From Micromonospora sp. MH99 (GTDB taxonomy: Bacteria; Actinomycetota; Actinomycetes; Mycobacteriales; Micromonosporaceae), in contig NZ_MUZA01000022.1 of assembly GCF_021442385.1 (NCBI RefSeq), positions 29,719 through 93,718 on the forward strand: DNA of 64,000 nucleotides. Direction: 5' to 3'. Of this stretch, positions 27,433 through 36,905 are shown one piece after another. A model generated the notes under the pieces. It was not told the origin of the DNA. It was given only the letters and a program-made list of their open reading frames with translations, and did not search any database. Position 1 is the stretch's first letter; each line of letters opens with the position of its first letter. A program made the translations under genes and the position numbers.

Positions 27433-30400
27433 ATGCGTCGCCCCACAATCCTCATCGGAATGATCGTCGGCCTGTTACTGGCGCTCGGCCTGGCCCCGCC
27501 GGCGTCGGCCGCCCCGGCCTTCCGCGCCCTGTTGTTCACCAAGACCGTCGGCTACCGGCACGACTCGATCCCCGCCGGAATCTCGATGTTCCAGCAGCAG
27601 GCGGCCGCGAACAACTTCGAGCTGGTGCAGACCGAGGACGCGAGCGTCTTCACGCCCGCCAACCTCGCCACCTTCGACGTCGTCATCATGTTCCAGACCT
27701 CCGGCATGGTCTGGACCTCGGCCTCGCAGCGCCAGGCCATCGAGGGCTACCTCGCCAGCGGCAAGGGCATCGTGGGCGTGCACAACGCCACCGACATGGG
27801 CATCGAGTCCGAGTACCCGTGGTGGGACCAGACCATCAACGGCGGCGCTCACATGCCCGAGCACTCCCCCGGCGTGCTCGCCGGCACGGCCATCGTCGCC
27901 GACAAGCAGCACCCGTCGACGGTCGGCCTGCCGGACCGCTGGAGCCGCAGCGAGGAGTGGTACAACTTCGACTCCAACCCGCGGGGCAACGTGCATGTCC
28001 TGGTGACCGCCGACGAGCGCACGTACAACCCGGGCTCGCGGGCGATGGGCCCGGACCACCCGATTTCGTGGTGCCGCAACGCCGGCGGCGGCCGGGTGTG
28101 GGCCACCGCGATGGGCCACGCGATCGAGTCGTACAGCGAGACGAACTTCCGCAACCACGTCCTCGGTGGCGTCAAGTGGGCGGCCGGCAACCAGCCCGGG
28201 GACTGCGGCGGCACCGTCTGGAGCAACTTCGAGAAGCGCACCCTGGACGACAACACCGCCGACCCGATGGCGCTGGCAGTGCTGCCGGACGGCCGCGTGC
28301 TCTACGTCCAGCGGGGCGGCCAGGTCAAGATCTTCAAGCCGAGCACCAACAGCACCGTCACGGCCGCCACGCTGAGCGTCTACACCGGCGGTGAGGACGG
28401 CCTCACCGGCGTCGCGATAGACCCGGCCTTCGCCAGCAACGGATACGTGTACGTCTACCACTCGCCGGCGAGCAGCACTACCGACGTCAACCGGGTGTCC
28501 CGCTACACGCTCACCGGTGACACCCTGAACCTGTCCACCGAGGCACGGATCATCGACATCCCCGCGTACCGGGACCGGACCTTCGCCGAGCCCGGGCACA
28601 CCGGCGGCTACATCGAGTTCGGCCCGGACGGCAACCTCTACATCGGCACCGGCGACGACACGCCGCCCAACCTCGACCCGAACTGGCAGGGGTACGCCCC
28701 GCTGGACTGGCGGTCAGGCAAGTCCAACCTGGACGCCGCCCGCTCCGCCGGCAACACCAACGACCTGCGTGGCAAGCTGCTGCGCATCAAGCCGTCGGCC
28801 ACCGGTGGCTACACCATCCCGACGGGCAACCTCTACCCCCAGGGCACCGCGCAGACCCGGCCCGAGGTCTACGCCATGGGCTTCCGCAACCCGTTCCGCT
28901 TCTCGATCGACCCCGCCACCGGCTGGGTCTACCTGGCCGACTACGGCCCCGACCGCAACCCGCCGACGACCAACCGGGGCCCCGAGGGGCTCGTCGAACT
29001 CAACGTGATCAAGGCAGCCGGCAACTACGGCTGGCCCTTCTGTCACGGCAACAACCAGCCGTACGCGCCGTTCAACCCGGACACCGGCGTCGTCGGGGCG
29101 AAGTTCAACTGCAACGCCCCGGTCAACAACTCGCCCAACAACACCGGCCTGGTCAACCTCAAGCCGATCGTCGCGCCCAACATCTGGTACGGCTACCCCG
29201 CGTCGACGACCTTCCCGGAGCTGGGCTCCGGCGGGTCGGCGCCGATGGGTGGGCCGGTCTACCGCTACAACGCGGCGAACCCCTCGGCGACGAAGTTCCC
29301 GGCCTACTACGACGGCGTGCACTTCTTCTACGAGTGGTCGCGCAACTTCATCAAGGAAACGCACTTCGACTCGTCGACGGCTGTCACCCGGACCAACTCG
29401 TTCATGCCCGGCGGCAACTTCAACAAGCCGATGGACATGGAGTTCGGCCCGGACGGCTCGCTGTACCTGCTGGAGTGGGGTTCCAACTTCGGCGGCGGCA
29501 ACAACGACTCCGGGCTCTACCGCATCGACTACATCCAGGGTGGCCGTTCACCGATCGCGAAGGCCGTCGGCACGCCCACCAGCGGCAGCGCCCCGCTGAC
29601 CGTCCAGTTCAGCAGCGCCGGCACGGCGGACCCGGACGCCGGCAACACCCTCAGCTACCAGTGGACCTTCGGTGACGGCGGCACGTCCACGGCGGCCAAC
29701 CCGGCACACACCTACACCACCAACGGCAACTACACGGCGCAGTTGAAGGTCACCGACAACACCGGCAAGACCGGCTTCGCCAACGTGCAGATCACCGTCG
29801 GCAACACCGCCCCGGTGGTCACCATCAACGTGCCGCCCAACGGGGGCATGCTGAACTTCGGCGACAAGGTCTCGTACACGGTCAGTGTCTCCGACCCCGG
29901 CGGCGCGGCCATCGACTGCACCAAGGTGTTCGTCAACCCGGCTCTGGGACACGACGACCACGCGCACGAGACCACCGAGTACCCGGGCTGCTCGGGCACC
30001 ATCTCCACCGACCTGCTCGGTGGGCACCCCGAAGGGGCGAACCTGTACTACGTGCTCAACGCCCGCTACACCGACGACGGTGGCTCGGGTGGCGCGGCGC
30101 CGCTGACCGGCTACGCGACGGCGATCCTGCAGCCCAAGCACAAGCAGGCCGAGTACTTCAGCAGCCAGTCCGGCGTCCGGGTCGTCGACCAGAGCGCCGC
30201 GGAGAGCGGCAAGCGCGTCGGTGACATCTCCAACAACGACTGGGTGGCGTTCAACCCGATGAGCCTGTCGGGCATCAGCAACGTCAGCTACCGGCTGTCG
30301 TCACCGAGCGGTGGGGGTTCCATCGAGCTGCGGGCCGACTCGCCGACCGGCACCCTCCTGGCCACCACGACGGTGCCCAGCACCGGCGGCTGGGACAACT

Positions 30401-30984
30401 ACCAGTCCACGCCGGCGGTCAGCGTCGCGGCCCTGTCCGGGACGCACACCCTCTACATGGTGTTCAAGGGCAGCTCGTCCAACTGGTTCGACCTCGACGC
30501 GTTCACCTTCGGCGGCAACGGCGTAGGGGTCCCCGGCACCGACGGCGGAGGGATCGCCGGCCGCACCTGGACCCTCACGGCGCAGCACAGCGGCAAGCTG
30601 ATGGACGTCAGCGGCAACTCCACCGCCGACGGCGCCCAGCTGGTGCAGTGGGCGGCCACCGGCGGCAACAACCAGAAGTGGCAGGCGGTGGACGCCGGTG
30701 GCGGCGCCGTCTACCTCAAGGCGGTGCACAGCGGCAAGTGCCTCGACGTCACCGGCGGGTCCACCGCACAGGGCGCCTTCCTGCAACACAGCACCTGCAC
30801 CAACGCCAACCAGCAGAAGTTCACCGTGACGGCGACCGGCACCGCCGGGATCTACACGGTCAAGAGCGCGCTGAGCGGGCTCTGCCTGGACGTCAACGGC
30901 GCCTCGACTGCCGACGGGGCCCGGCTGCTGCAGTGGGGCTGCCACAGCGCCACCAACCAGCAGTGGCGGTTCAGCGCGGTCTAG
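27433..30984 (+). CDS. Secreted ThuA / sugar dehydrogenase / PKD / CBM6 / RICIN protein
   Basis: This 1,183-residue exported multidomain protein has a signal peptide ending at PPASAA. A ThuA-like domain follows (about 30-255), with LLFTKTVGYRHDSIPAGI and IVGVHNATDMGIESEYPWWD. Next is a beta-propeller of the glucose/sorbosone dehydrogenase type (about 275-650), with TGVAIDPAFASNGYVYVYHS, GHTGGYIEFGPDGNLYIG and MGFRNPFRFSIDP. A PKD domain (about 705-790; YQWTFGDGGTSTAANPAHTY), a CBM6-like sandwich (about 890-1030) and a ricin trefoil (about 1040-1183) complete it. The propeller family uses PQQ in characterised members. The ATG at 27433 follows CTAGGAGA. It is monocistronic. It presumably oxidises sugars while bound to polysaccharide, but no substrate can be assigned. 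Confidence 0.92.
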   Translation: MRRPTILIGMIVGLLLALGLAPPASAAPAFRALLFTKTVGYRHDSIPAGISMFQQQAAANNFELVQTEDASVFTPANLATFDVVIMFQTSGMVWTSASQRQAIEGYLASGKGIVGVHNATDMGIESEYPWWDQTINGGAHMPEHSPGVLAGTAIVADKQHPSTVGLPDRWSRSEEWYNFDSNPRGNVHVLVTADERTYNPGSRAMGPDHPISWCRNAGGGRVWATAMGHAIESYSETNFRNHVLGGVKWAAGNQPGDCGGTVWSNFEKRTLDDNTADPMALAVLPDGRVLYVQRGGQVKIFKPSTNSTVTAATLSVYTGGEDGLTGVAIDPAFASNGYVYVYHSPASSTTDVNRVSRYTLTGDTLNLSTEARIIDIPAYRDRTFAEPGHTGGYIEFGPDGNLYIGTGDDTPPNLDPNWQGYAPLDWRSGKSNLDAARSAGNTNDLRGKLLRIKPSATGGYTIPTGNLYPQGTAQTRPEVYAMGFRNPFRFSIDPATGWVYLADYGPDRNPPTTNRGPEGLVELNVIKAAGNYGWPFCHGNNQPYAPFNPDTGVVGAKFNCNAPVNNSPNNTGLVNLKPIVAPNIWYGYPASTTFPELGSGGSAPMGGPVYRYNAANPSATKFPAYYDGVHFFYEWSRNFIKETHFDSSTAVTRTNSFMPGGNFNKPMDMEFGPDGSLYLLEWGSNFGGGNNDSGLYRIDYIQGGRSPIAKAVGTPTSGSAPLTVQFSSAGTADPDAGNTLSYQWTFGDGGTSTAANPAHTYTTNGNYTAQLKVTDNTGKTGFANVQITVGNTAPVVTINVPPNGGMLNFGDKVSYTVSVSDPGGAAIDCTKVFVNPALGHDDHAHETTEYPGCSGTISTDLLGGHPEGANLYYVLNARYTDDGGSGGAAPLTGYATAILQPKHKQAEYFSSQSGVRVVDQSAAESGKRVGDISNNDWVAFNPMSLSGISNVSYRLSSPSGGGSIELRADSPTGTLLATTTVPSTGGWDNYQSTPAVSVAALSGTHTLYMVFKGSSSNWFDLDAFTFGGNGVGVPGTDGGGIAGRTWTLTAQHSGKLMDVSGNSTADGAQLVQWAATGGNNQKWQAVDAGGGAVYLKAVHSGKCLDVTGGSTAQGAFLQHSTCTNANQQKFTVTATGTAGIYTVKSALSGLCLDVNGASTADGARLLQWGCHSATNQQWRFSAV

Positions 30985-31010
30985 CGACCGGACGGTAGCT
31001 CCGACAGGAC

Positions 31011-31044
31011 GCCGGCCACCCGATCGGAGGATCGGGTGGCCGGC
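31011..31044. terminator. Strong terminator hairpin
   Basis: A perfect 15-bp stem GCCGGCCACCCGATC (31011-31025 with 31030-31044) and a GGAG tetraloop lie between the convergent dehydrogenase gene and the aldo/keto reductase gene. It probably works in both directions. Confidence 0.85.
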
Positions 31045-31067
31045 GCACCGCGTTCACGGGTGTGTCG

Positions 31068-32042
31068 TCACCCGCCGAGCAGCTCGGCGTCGCGCAGCGC
31101 CGCCCAGAGCTGCTCCGGCACGTCCGCGTCGGACCGGCGCAGGGTCTCGGTCACCTGGGCCGCGTCGCGCACGCCGACCACTGTCGAGACCACCGCCGGA
31201 TGCCGGCGGACGAACGCCAACGCCGCCTGCGGGAGGGTGACGCCGTACGCCTGACAGACCGCCGCGATCCGCCGCGCCCGCTCGATCAGCTCCGGCGGCG
31301 CCTGCTGATAGTTGTAGACCGCGTCGGCCGGCGGCTGATCGCGGGCCAGCAGCCCCGAGTTGTAGACCCCGGCGATCACCACGCCGACCCCACGGGCCTG
31401 CGCGGCGGGTAGCAGGTCGTCGAGCGCGCCCTGTTCGAGAAGGGTGTAGCGGCCGGCGCACATGACCACGTCGATGTCGGTCTCCTGGACGAACCGGGCC
31501 AGCATCGCCGACTGGTTCATGCCGGCCCCGATCGCGCCGATGACGCCCTGGTCGCGCAGCTCCACCAGCGCGGGTACCGCCTCGGTGGCCGCCTGCTCCC
31601 AGTGCTCGTCCGGGTCGTGCAGGTACACCACGTCGACGCGGTCCAGGCCGGTGCGCTCCAGGCTGGCCTCCAACGACCGGCGTACGCCGTCGCGGCTGAA
31701 GTCCCAGACCCGCCGCAGGTCGGCCGGCACGTCGAAGCCCTCCGAGTCGCGCTCCCCCGCGGTCTCCGGCGAGGGTACGAGCAGCCGCCCGACCTTCGTC
31801 GACACCACGTACTCGTCGCGCGGCCGGGACCGCAGCGCGGCGCCCAGCCGCCGTTCGGACAGGCCGAGGCCGTAGTGCGGCGCCGTGTCGAAGTACCGGA
31901 TGCCGGCGGCCCAGGCGGCGTCGACAGCCGCGGCGAATTCGTCGTCGGACGTCCCCCGGTACAGGTTGCCACCCTGCGCCGCGCCGAAGCCCAGCTCGGT
32001 GAGGCGGACCGCCGGGCGGCGGGGCAGCACTCGGGCCGTCAT
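31068..32042 (-). CDS. Aldo/keto reductase, probable L-fucose (aldose) 1-dehydrogenase
   Basis: This 324-residue NAD(P)-dependent oxidoreductase has the aldo/keto reductase tetrad: Asp in FDTAPHYG, Tyr in HYG, Lys in VVSTKVGRL and His in VYLHDPDEH. The sequence resembles the D-threo-aldose 1-dehydrogenase/L-fucose dehydrogenase branch, which oxidises the sugar to its lactone. It is the last gene of an eight-gene operon and overlaps the preceding lactonase gene by four bases (ATGA). The enzymes next to it make up the rest of a non-phosphorylating fucose pathway, which supports this reading. L-galactose or D-arabinose are alternative substrates for this branch. Confidence 0.85.
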   Translation of the reverse strand: MTARVLPRRPAVRLTELGFGAAQGGNLYRGTSDDEFAAAVDAAWAAGIRYFDTAPHYGLGLSERRLGAALRSRPRDEYVVSTKVGRLLVPSPETAGERDSEGFDVPADLRRVWDFSRDGVRRSLEASLERTGLDRVDVVYLHDPDEHWEQAATEAVPALVELRDQGVIGAIGAGMNQSAMLARFVQETDIDVVMCAGRYTLLEQGALDDLLPAAQARGVGVVIAGVYNSGLLARDQPPADAVYNYQQAPPELIERARRIAAVCQAYGVTLPQAALAFVRRHPAVVSTVVGVRDAAQVTETLRRSDADVPEQLWAALRDAELLGG

Positions 32043-32917
32043 GACGCCTCCAGCCGGTACGCACGGTGCGCGGTCTCGCGCCAGATCGCCGCCTGCTCCT
32101 CGTCACCGAGTGGTGCCACCAGGTCGGCGAGTACGGCGACCCAGCGGGTGTAGGAGCTGGCGAGCAGGCACACCGGCCAGTCCGAACCGAACATGAGCCG
32201 TTGCGGGCCGAACACGTCGAGCGCATGGTCGACGGCGGGCCGCAGGTCGTCGGCCGTCCAGGACGATCCGTCCACCTCGGTCACCAGGCCGGAGAGCTTC
32301 GCCGTGACGTTCGGCTCGGCGGCGAGCGCCCGCAGGTTGGCCGGCCAGTCGCCGAGGCCCCCCGCGCCGAGCGCCGGTTTGGCGAGGTGATCCAGGACGA
32401 ACGACACCTCTGGCAGGTCGCGGACGAGCCGGGTGGCCGCGGGCAGTTGGTGGTCGCGGACCAGCAGGTCGTAGGCGAGGCCGGCCGCGCCGACCGCCGC
32501 GATGCCCCGCCGGACGTCGCGTCGGTCGAGGTACGCCGGGTCGGGTTCGGACTGGACCAGGTGCCGGATGCCCACCAACCGCTCGCCGCCGCGTACCGAG
32601 CGGAGCCGGTCGAGGCGCTCGTCGATGTCGTCGGCGGTGAGGTTCACCCAGCCGACGACCCCGCTGATGAGCGGGTCGTCGGCCGCGATGCCCAGCAGGT
32701 GCTCCGTCTCCGCCACGGAGGCGATGGACTGCACGACGACGGTCTCGGTGACGCCCGCGGCGCGTGCCGCCGGGGCGAGATCCGCCGGGGTGAAGTCGTT
32801 GTCGATTGCCGCCATCGTGTCCGGGTCGATCCACGGTTGCGGGTGACGGGCACGGACCCAGAGGTGGTGGTGGGCGTCGACGATGCCGGGGCGCCCGGCC
32901 GGCGAGGGATGCGTCAT
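32039..32917 (-). CDS. Amidohydrolase-family lactonase (L-fuconolactonase-like)
   Basis: This 292-residue TIM-barrel protein belongs to the COG3618 amidohydrolase_2 group. Visible features are IVDAHHHLW at the start, VGIRHLVQSEP, SFVLDHLAKP, TAKLSGLVTE and LMFGSDWPVC. Members hydrolyse L-fuconolactone or related sugar lactones to the acid. It overlaps the dehydrogenase genes on both sides by four bases each, so its product is probably needed in step with theirs. The start at 32917 is fixed by the ATGA overlap; a longer frame runs through the upstream dehydrogenase. Confidence 0.88.
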   Translation of the reverse strand: MTHPSPAGRPGIVDAHHHLWVRARHPQPWIDPDTMAAIDNDFTPADLAPAARAAGVTETVVVQSIASVAETEHLLGIAADDPLISGVVGWVNLTADDIDERLDRLRSVRGGERLVGIRHLVQSEPDPAYLDRRDVRRGIAAVGAAGLAYDLLVRDHQLPAATRLVRDLPEVSFVLDHLAKPALGAGGLGDWPANLRALAAEPNVTAKLSGLVTEVDGSSWTADDLRPAVDHALDVFGPQRLMFGSDWPVCLLASSYTRWVAVLADLVAPLGDEEQAAIWRETAHRAYRLEAS

Positions 32918-33675
32918 CGGCCCAACCAGCCGCCGTCGACGGGCAGGACCGTGCCGTGCACGTAGTCCGAGGCCGCGGCGGCCAGGAACACGGTGGCGCC
33001 GGCCAGGTCGTCGGCGCGTCCCCACCGGCCGGCCGGGATCCGGCCCACGATCGCGTCGTTGCGCGCGGGGTCGTCGCGGAGCGCCTGGGTGTTGTCGGTG
33101 GCGATGTACCCGGGCGCGATCGCGTTGACGTTCACCCCTCTGCCCGCCCACTCGTTGGACAGGGCCTTGGTCAGCCCGGCGAGGCCGGACTTCGCCGCGG
33201 TGTAGCTCGCGACGTTGATGCCGCCCTGGAAGCTCAGCAGCGAGGCGGTAAAAATGATCTTTCCGCGGCCACTGTCGACCATCCGCCGACCGATCTCCCG
33301 GCTCAACACGAACTGGCTGGACAGGTTCACCTGCACCACCCGGTCCCACATCTCGTCGGGGTGCTCGGCCGCCGGCGCCCGGGCGATCGTGCCGCCGTTG
33401 TTCACGAGGATGTCCACCGGCGCCACCGCCGCGGCCTCCTCGGCCAACCGGTACACCGCGGCCCGGTCACCCAGGTCCGTGCGGATGCCGGTGAACTGGC
33501 GACCCGCCGCCTCGACCCGCCGCTGCACCTCACTGCCCGCGGACTCCATCTGCGCCGACACCCCGATGATGTCCGCGCCGGCCACCGCCAGGGCCTCCGC
33601 CATCGCCAGGCCGATCCCCCGCCGTGCGCCGGTCACCAGCGCGGTACGTCCGGTCAGGTCGAACAGGGCGCTCAT
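32914..33675 (-). CDS. SDR-family dehydrogenase (2-keto-3-deoxy-sugar acid type)
   Basis: This 253-residue short-chain dehydrogenase has the dinucleotide motif TGARRGIG, the NNGG strand motif, catalytic Ser in FTASLLSFQG and Tyr-Lys in ASYTAAKSG. It closely resembles KduD-type 2-deoxy-gluconate 3-dehydrogenases and 2-keto-3-deoxy-L-fuconate dehydrogenases. In the proposed route it would oxidise 2-keto-3-deoxyfuconate. ATGA overlaps couple it to the genes on both sides. Substrate assignment is from context. Confidence 0.88.
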   Translation of the reverse strand: MSALFDLTGRTALVTGARRGIGLAMAEALAVAGADIIGVSAQMESAGSEVQRRVEAAGRQFTGIRTDLGDRAAVYRLAEEAAAVAPVDILVNNGGTIARAPAAEHPDEMWDRVVQVNLSSQFVLSREIGRRMVDSGRGKIIFTASLLSFQGGINVASYTAAKSGLAGLTKALSNEWAGRGVNVNAIAPGYIATDNTQALRDDPARNDAIVGRIPAGRWGRADDLAGATVFLAAAASDYVHGTVLPVDGGWLGR

Positions 33676-34700
33676 CGGCCCTCCTCCCGCCAGTCGAGCA
33701 GCACCTTCATGACGCCGCCGCCACCCTCCAGAGCCGTGAACGCGTCCGTGACACCGGCCACGGGCAGCACCCGGGAGATCAGCTCCCGGGCCGGGATGAC
33801 ACCGGCCGCGACCAGCCGGATCGCCTCCACCACGTCCTCGCGCTGGTACAACCGCGCGCCCAGCAACTCCAGCTCCCGCCAGAAGAACCGGTGCAGGTTG
33901 ACCGGACGCGGCTGCGGGTGGATCGCCACCATCACCAGCCGACCCCGGGTGGTCAGCACATCCACGGCCGTGCCGACCCCGGCGGCGGAACCGGACACCT
34001 CGAACGCGACATCCGCGCCCGCGCCTCCGGTCCGCTCGTTCACGAGCGCCACCACATCGGTCGGCCCCGGGTCCACGGCCTCGATCCCGATCCCCGACGC
34101 GACTCCGCGCCGGAAGCCGTCCGGTTCCACGAGCAGGACCTCGGCCCCGCGCGCCCGGGCGACGGCCGCGATGAGGACGCCCACCGGACCGCCGCCGACG
34201 ACCACCACGTGCTCTCCGGACGTCACCTTCGCCCGTCCGACGTCGTGCACCGCCACCGCGACCGGCTCGACCAGCGCCGCGTGGTCCAGCGGCAGATCGT
34301 CGGGGAGCGCAAGCACCAACTCGGCCGGCACCGTCCACGACGACTGCATCGCGCCGGGCGAGTCGATGCCGAGGAAGTCCATCGCGTGGCAGATGTGCGA
34401 ATTGCCGCGACGGCACGCCGGGCACCGCCCGCAGGCGCGGGTCGGCATCACGGTGACGGGCTGCCCGACGGTCAGCCCGGTGACGCCGTCGCCCAGCGCG
34501 GCGACCCGGCCCGACATCTCGTGGCCGATCACCGCCGACGCGCCCACCCGGGCGTCCATGTCGCCGTGGAAGATGTGCAGGTCCGTGCCGCAGATCCCGG
34601 TGTACGCCACCGCGATCCGCACCTGGCCGGGGCCCGGCGGTTCTGGGGCACGGTCCTCGATTCCGAGATCACGCGCACCCCGGTAGACAACTGCCTTCAC
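33672..34700 (-). CDS. Zinc-dependent alcohol dehydrogenase (sorbitol/threonine DH-like)
   Basis: This 342-residue medium-chain dehydrogenase has catalytic-zinc residues in TGICGTDLHIFHGDM and VIGHEMSG, and a structural-zinc cluster in CGRCPACRRGNSHIC. The Rossmann motif is VVVVGGGPVGVLI. It would oxidise a secondary alcohol of a sugar or sugar acid with NAD(P). It starts after a 140-base gap in the operon that contains a CGTACG inverted repeat, so it may also have its own promoter. GGAG precedes the ATG. It could replace or back up one of the other oxidation steps in the pathway. Confidence 0.9.
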   Translation of the reverse strand: MKAVVYRGARDLGIEDRAPEPPGPGQVRIAVAYTGICGTDLHIFHGDMDARVGASAVIGHEMSGRVAALGDGVTGLTVGQPVTVMPTRACGRCPACRRGNSHICHAMDFLGIDSPGAMQSSWTVPAELVLALPDDLPLDHAALVEPVAVAVHDVGRAKVTSGEHVVVVGGGPVGVLIAAVARARGAEVLLVEPDGFRRGVASGIGIEAVDPGPTDVVALVNERTGGAGADVAFEVSGSAAGVGTAVDVLTTRGRLVMVAIHPQPRPVNLHRFFWRELELLGARLYQREDVVEAIRLVAAGVIPARELISRVLPVAGVTDAFTALEGGGGVMKVLLDWREEGR

Positions 34701-34727
34701 TGCTGCTCCGTCTCAACGTCGTTGGTT

Positions 34728-34743
34728 CGTACGGGTGCGTACG
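34728..34743. promoter_or_regulatory. Inverted repeat CGTACG-N4-CGTACG
   Basis: CGTACGGGTGCGTACG lies 28-43 bases before the zinc dehydrogenase start, in the only sizeable gap of the operon. It may be an internal operator or part of an internal promoter. Confidence 0.35.
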
Positions 34744-34840
34744 CCAGGGGCGGCGAGATCCGCATCCGTTGTGTCGGCGCCATCGACACGGTAATCATCC
34801 GACCAATCCTGGTCCAGAGGCGGCTTGGGGTCGGGCGGTC

Positions 34841-36076
34841 TCAATGCCGCAGGGGCGCCACGTCGTTCTGGGACGGGACGGCATCGGCGAGCAGGGCATC
34901 GACCCGGACAGCCGGAACCGTGGGCATGTGCTCGGCCACCGCCAGCAGGCGCTTACCGGCCCGTTCCGGTCGGACGTTCGGGCTGCCGGCGGTCGGGTCG
35001 CCGGCCCGCTCCGCGGCCGCGGCGATAGCCACCTCGTCGACCCGGATGCCCAGTCCCGGTGTGTCACCGAGAATGAACGCGCCGTCCTCGACGTGCAGGT
35101 CGAGGCCGATGCCCGCGGGTGGCCGCAGATCCTGTAGTTCGCTGACCAGGTGGTTCGGCACCGAGGTGGCGGCGTGCAGCAGCCCGACCGGGATGTTGCC
35201 GATGGGGCTGACGGGCAGGTCGTGGGCATGCGCCAGGGCCGCCACCCGCAGGAAGTGGGTGACACCCCAGACGGCCGCCATCTGGACGATGTCCACCGCG
35301 CCCGCCCCGATCAGCGGACGGTACTGCTCCAGCCCGGTGAGGTTCTCGCCGGTGGCGATCGACGCCCGGACGCCCCGGCCGACGGCCGCCAGGCCCTCGG
35401 CGTCCCAGCGGCGGACCGGCTCCTCGATCCAGATCAGATCGAGGGTGCGTTCCAGCTCGGCCACATGCCGCACGGCCTGCTTACGCGACCACGCCTCGTT
35501 GACGTCGAGCATCAGACCGGGTCGCCGGCCGTGGCCCGCCTCGGTCAGCACCTCCCGCACCAGGGTGAGCCGGTGCCGGTCCCGCTCGATGTCGAGGCCA
35601 CCCTTTAGCTTCGCGGCGCGCAGGCCGTACCCGGCGTAGACCTCGTACTCCGCGACCAGCTCGTCGTCGGTCAGACCGATGTCGAGGCCGGAGGCGTAGG
35701 CGGGGACGCGTCGGTCCCGCCCGCCGAGCAGCCGCCAGAGCGGCTCACCGGCGAGCTGCGCCTTGATGTCCCACAGGGCCGTGTCCAGTGCGCCGATCGT
35801 CCCGAACACCAGCCCGCCGTGACCGGCCTTGAAGGTGTGCCGGAGCATCCGGTCGTACAGGCTGGTCACCGCGCGGGGATCCTCCCCCTCGATGGCCGGG
35901 AAGATCCTCTCGATCTCCACGTGCGGGCCCAGGCCGACGCCGCTGATCCCCGCGTCGGTCTCGACGATGGTGATCGGCAGCGTCGTGACGCCGTCGGGAA
36001 ACACGCCGTTGGCGTCGCCGACCGGCCGGCCCCACTCCTGGACCGTCGTCAGGGTTCGATACCCGGTGATACGCAT
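34841..36076 (-). CDS. Mandelate racemase/enolase-superfamily sugar-acid dehydratase
   Basis: This 411-residue cytoplasmic enzyme of the enolase superfamily is a probable L-fuconate or other sugar-acid dehydratase. The barrel shows the KxK-type base motif AAKLKGG, metal ligands in MLDVNEAW (Asp), WIEEPVRRWD (Glu) and ATGENL (Glu), and an N-terminal capping domain (about 1-125). It removes water from the aldonic acid to give the 2-keto-3-deoxy acid. It starts one base after the permease stop, so transport and dehydration are coupled. The protein extends about 40 residues beyond typical relatives at the C-terminus. Which aldonate it prefers cannot be read from the sequence. Confidence 0.88.
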   Translation of the reverse strand: MRITGYRTLTTVQEWGRPVGDANGVFPDGVTTLPITIVETDAGISGVGLGPHVEIERIFPAIEGEDPRAVTSLYDRMLRHTFKAGHGGLVFGTIGALDTALWDIKAQLAGEPLWRLLGGRDRRVPAYASGLDIGLTDDELVAEYEVYAGYGLRAAKLKGGLDIERDRHRLTLVREVLTEAGHGRRPGLMLDVNEAWSRKQAVRHVAELERTLDLIWIEEPVRRWDAEGLAAVGRGVRASIATGENLTGLEQYRPLIGAGAVDIVQMAAVWGVTHFLRVAALAHAHDLPVSPIGNIPVGLLHAATSVPNHLVSELQDLRPPAGIGLDLHVEDGAFILGDTPGLGIRVDEVAIAAAAERAGDPTAGSPNVRPERAGKRLLAVAEHMPTVPAVRVDALLADAVPSQNDVAPLRH

Positions 36077-36077
36077 G

Positions 36078-36905
36078 TCAGCCTTTCGTGGAACCAGCGG
36101 CGACGCCGTCGGCGATCTGGCGCTGAAGGAACAGGTAGACCGCCAGGACGGGGATCGCCGCGATGAGCACCCCGGAGGCGAACGTCGGAATGTCCTCGGA
36201 GTACTGCCCCCGCAGCGAGGTCACCCCGACCATGAGGGTCCGGTGGTCGGCCGACGGCATCAGCAGCAGCGAGATGAGCACGTCGTTCCAGCAGAACAGC
36301 GTGTTGAGGATGCCCACGGACAGCAGCGCCGGAGCGCCCAGCGGCAGCATGATCCGCCGGTACACGCCGTACACGGTGTTGCCGTCGATCCGGGCCGCGT
36401 CGACGATCTCCGCCGGGATGGTCTTGTAGTAGCTGGTCATCAAAAAGACCGTGAAGGGCAGGAACTGCGCGACGTACGCGAGGATCAGCCCCGGGTACGT
36501 GTCGACCAGTCCGCTGTCCGCCATGACCCGGGCCAGCGGCACCATGATCACCTGGAAGGGGATGAAGAGCGCCGCGAGGCAGCCGATGAACAGCGCCGTC
36601 GAGCCCCGGAAGCGCAGTTGGCTCAGCGCGAAGCCGGCCATCGACCCGAACAGCAGCAGCAGGAACACCGAGCAGCCCACCACCAGGATCGAGTTCGCGG
36701 TGTACCGGCCCATGCCGATGCTTGTCCACGCCGTGCTGATGTTCTCGAAGCGCAGCGAGTCGGCAAGCGAGAACCGGTCGAGAATGTACTCCCGGCGGGT
36801 CTTCATGGCGACGTTCGCAGTGAACAACAGGGGATAGATCGTCGCTACCGCGAGGAGCCCCATCGGGATCACGAGCAACCATCTGCCCAGTCGGACGCGG
36901 GACAT
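36078..36905 (-). CDS. Carbohydrate ABC transporter permease (MalG type)
   Basis: This 275-residue permease with six membrane helices has an EAA loop reading EIVDAARIDGNTVYGVYRRIML and the C-terminus RQIADGVAAGSTKG. It overlaps the MalF-type gene by one base (TGATG) and is followed by the dehydratase. It forms the importer channel of the eight-gene operon. Confidence 0.92.
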   Translation of the reverse strand: MSRVRLGRWLLVIPMGLLAVATIYPLLFTANVAMKTRREYILDRFSLADSLRFENISTAWTSIGMGRYTANSILVVGCSVFLLLLFGSMAGFALSQLRFRGSTALFIGCLAALFIPFQVIMVPLARVMADSGLVDTYPGLILAYVAQFLPFTVFLMTSYYKTIPAEIVDAARIDGNTVYGVYRRIMLPLGAPALLSVGILNTLFCWNDVLISLLLMPSADHRTLMVGVTSLRGQYSEDIPTFASGVLIAAIPVLAVYLFLQRQIADGVAAGSTKG

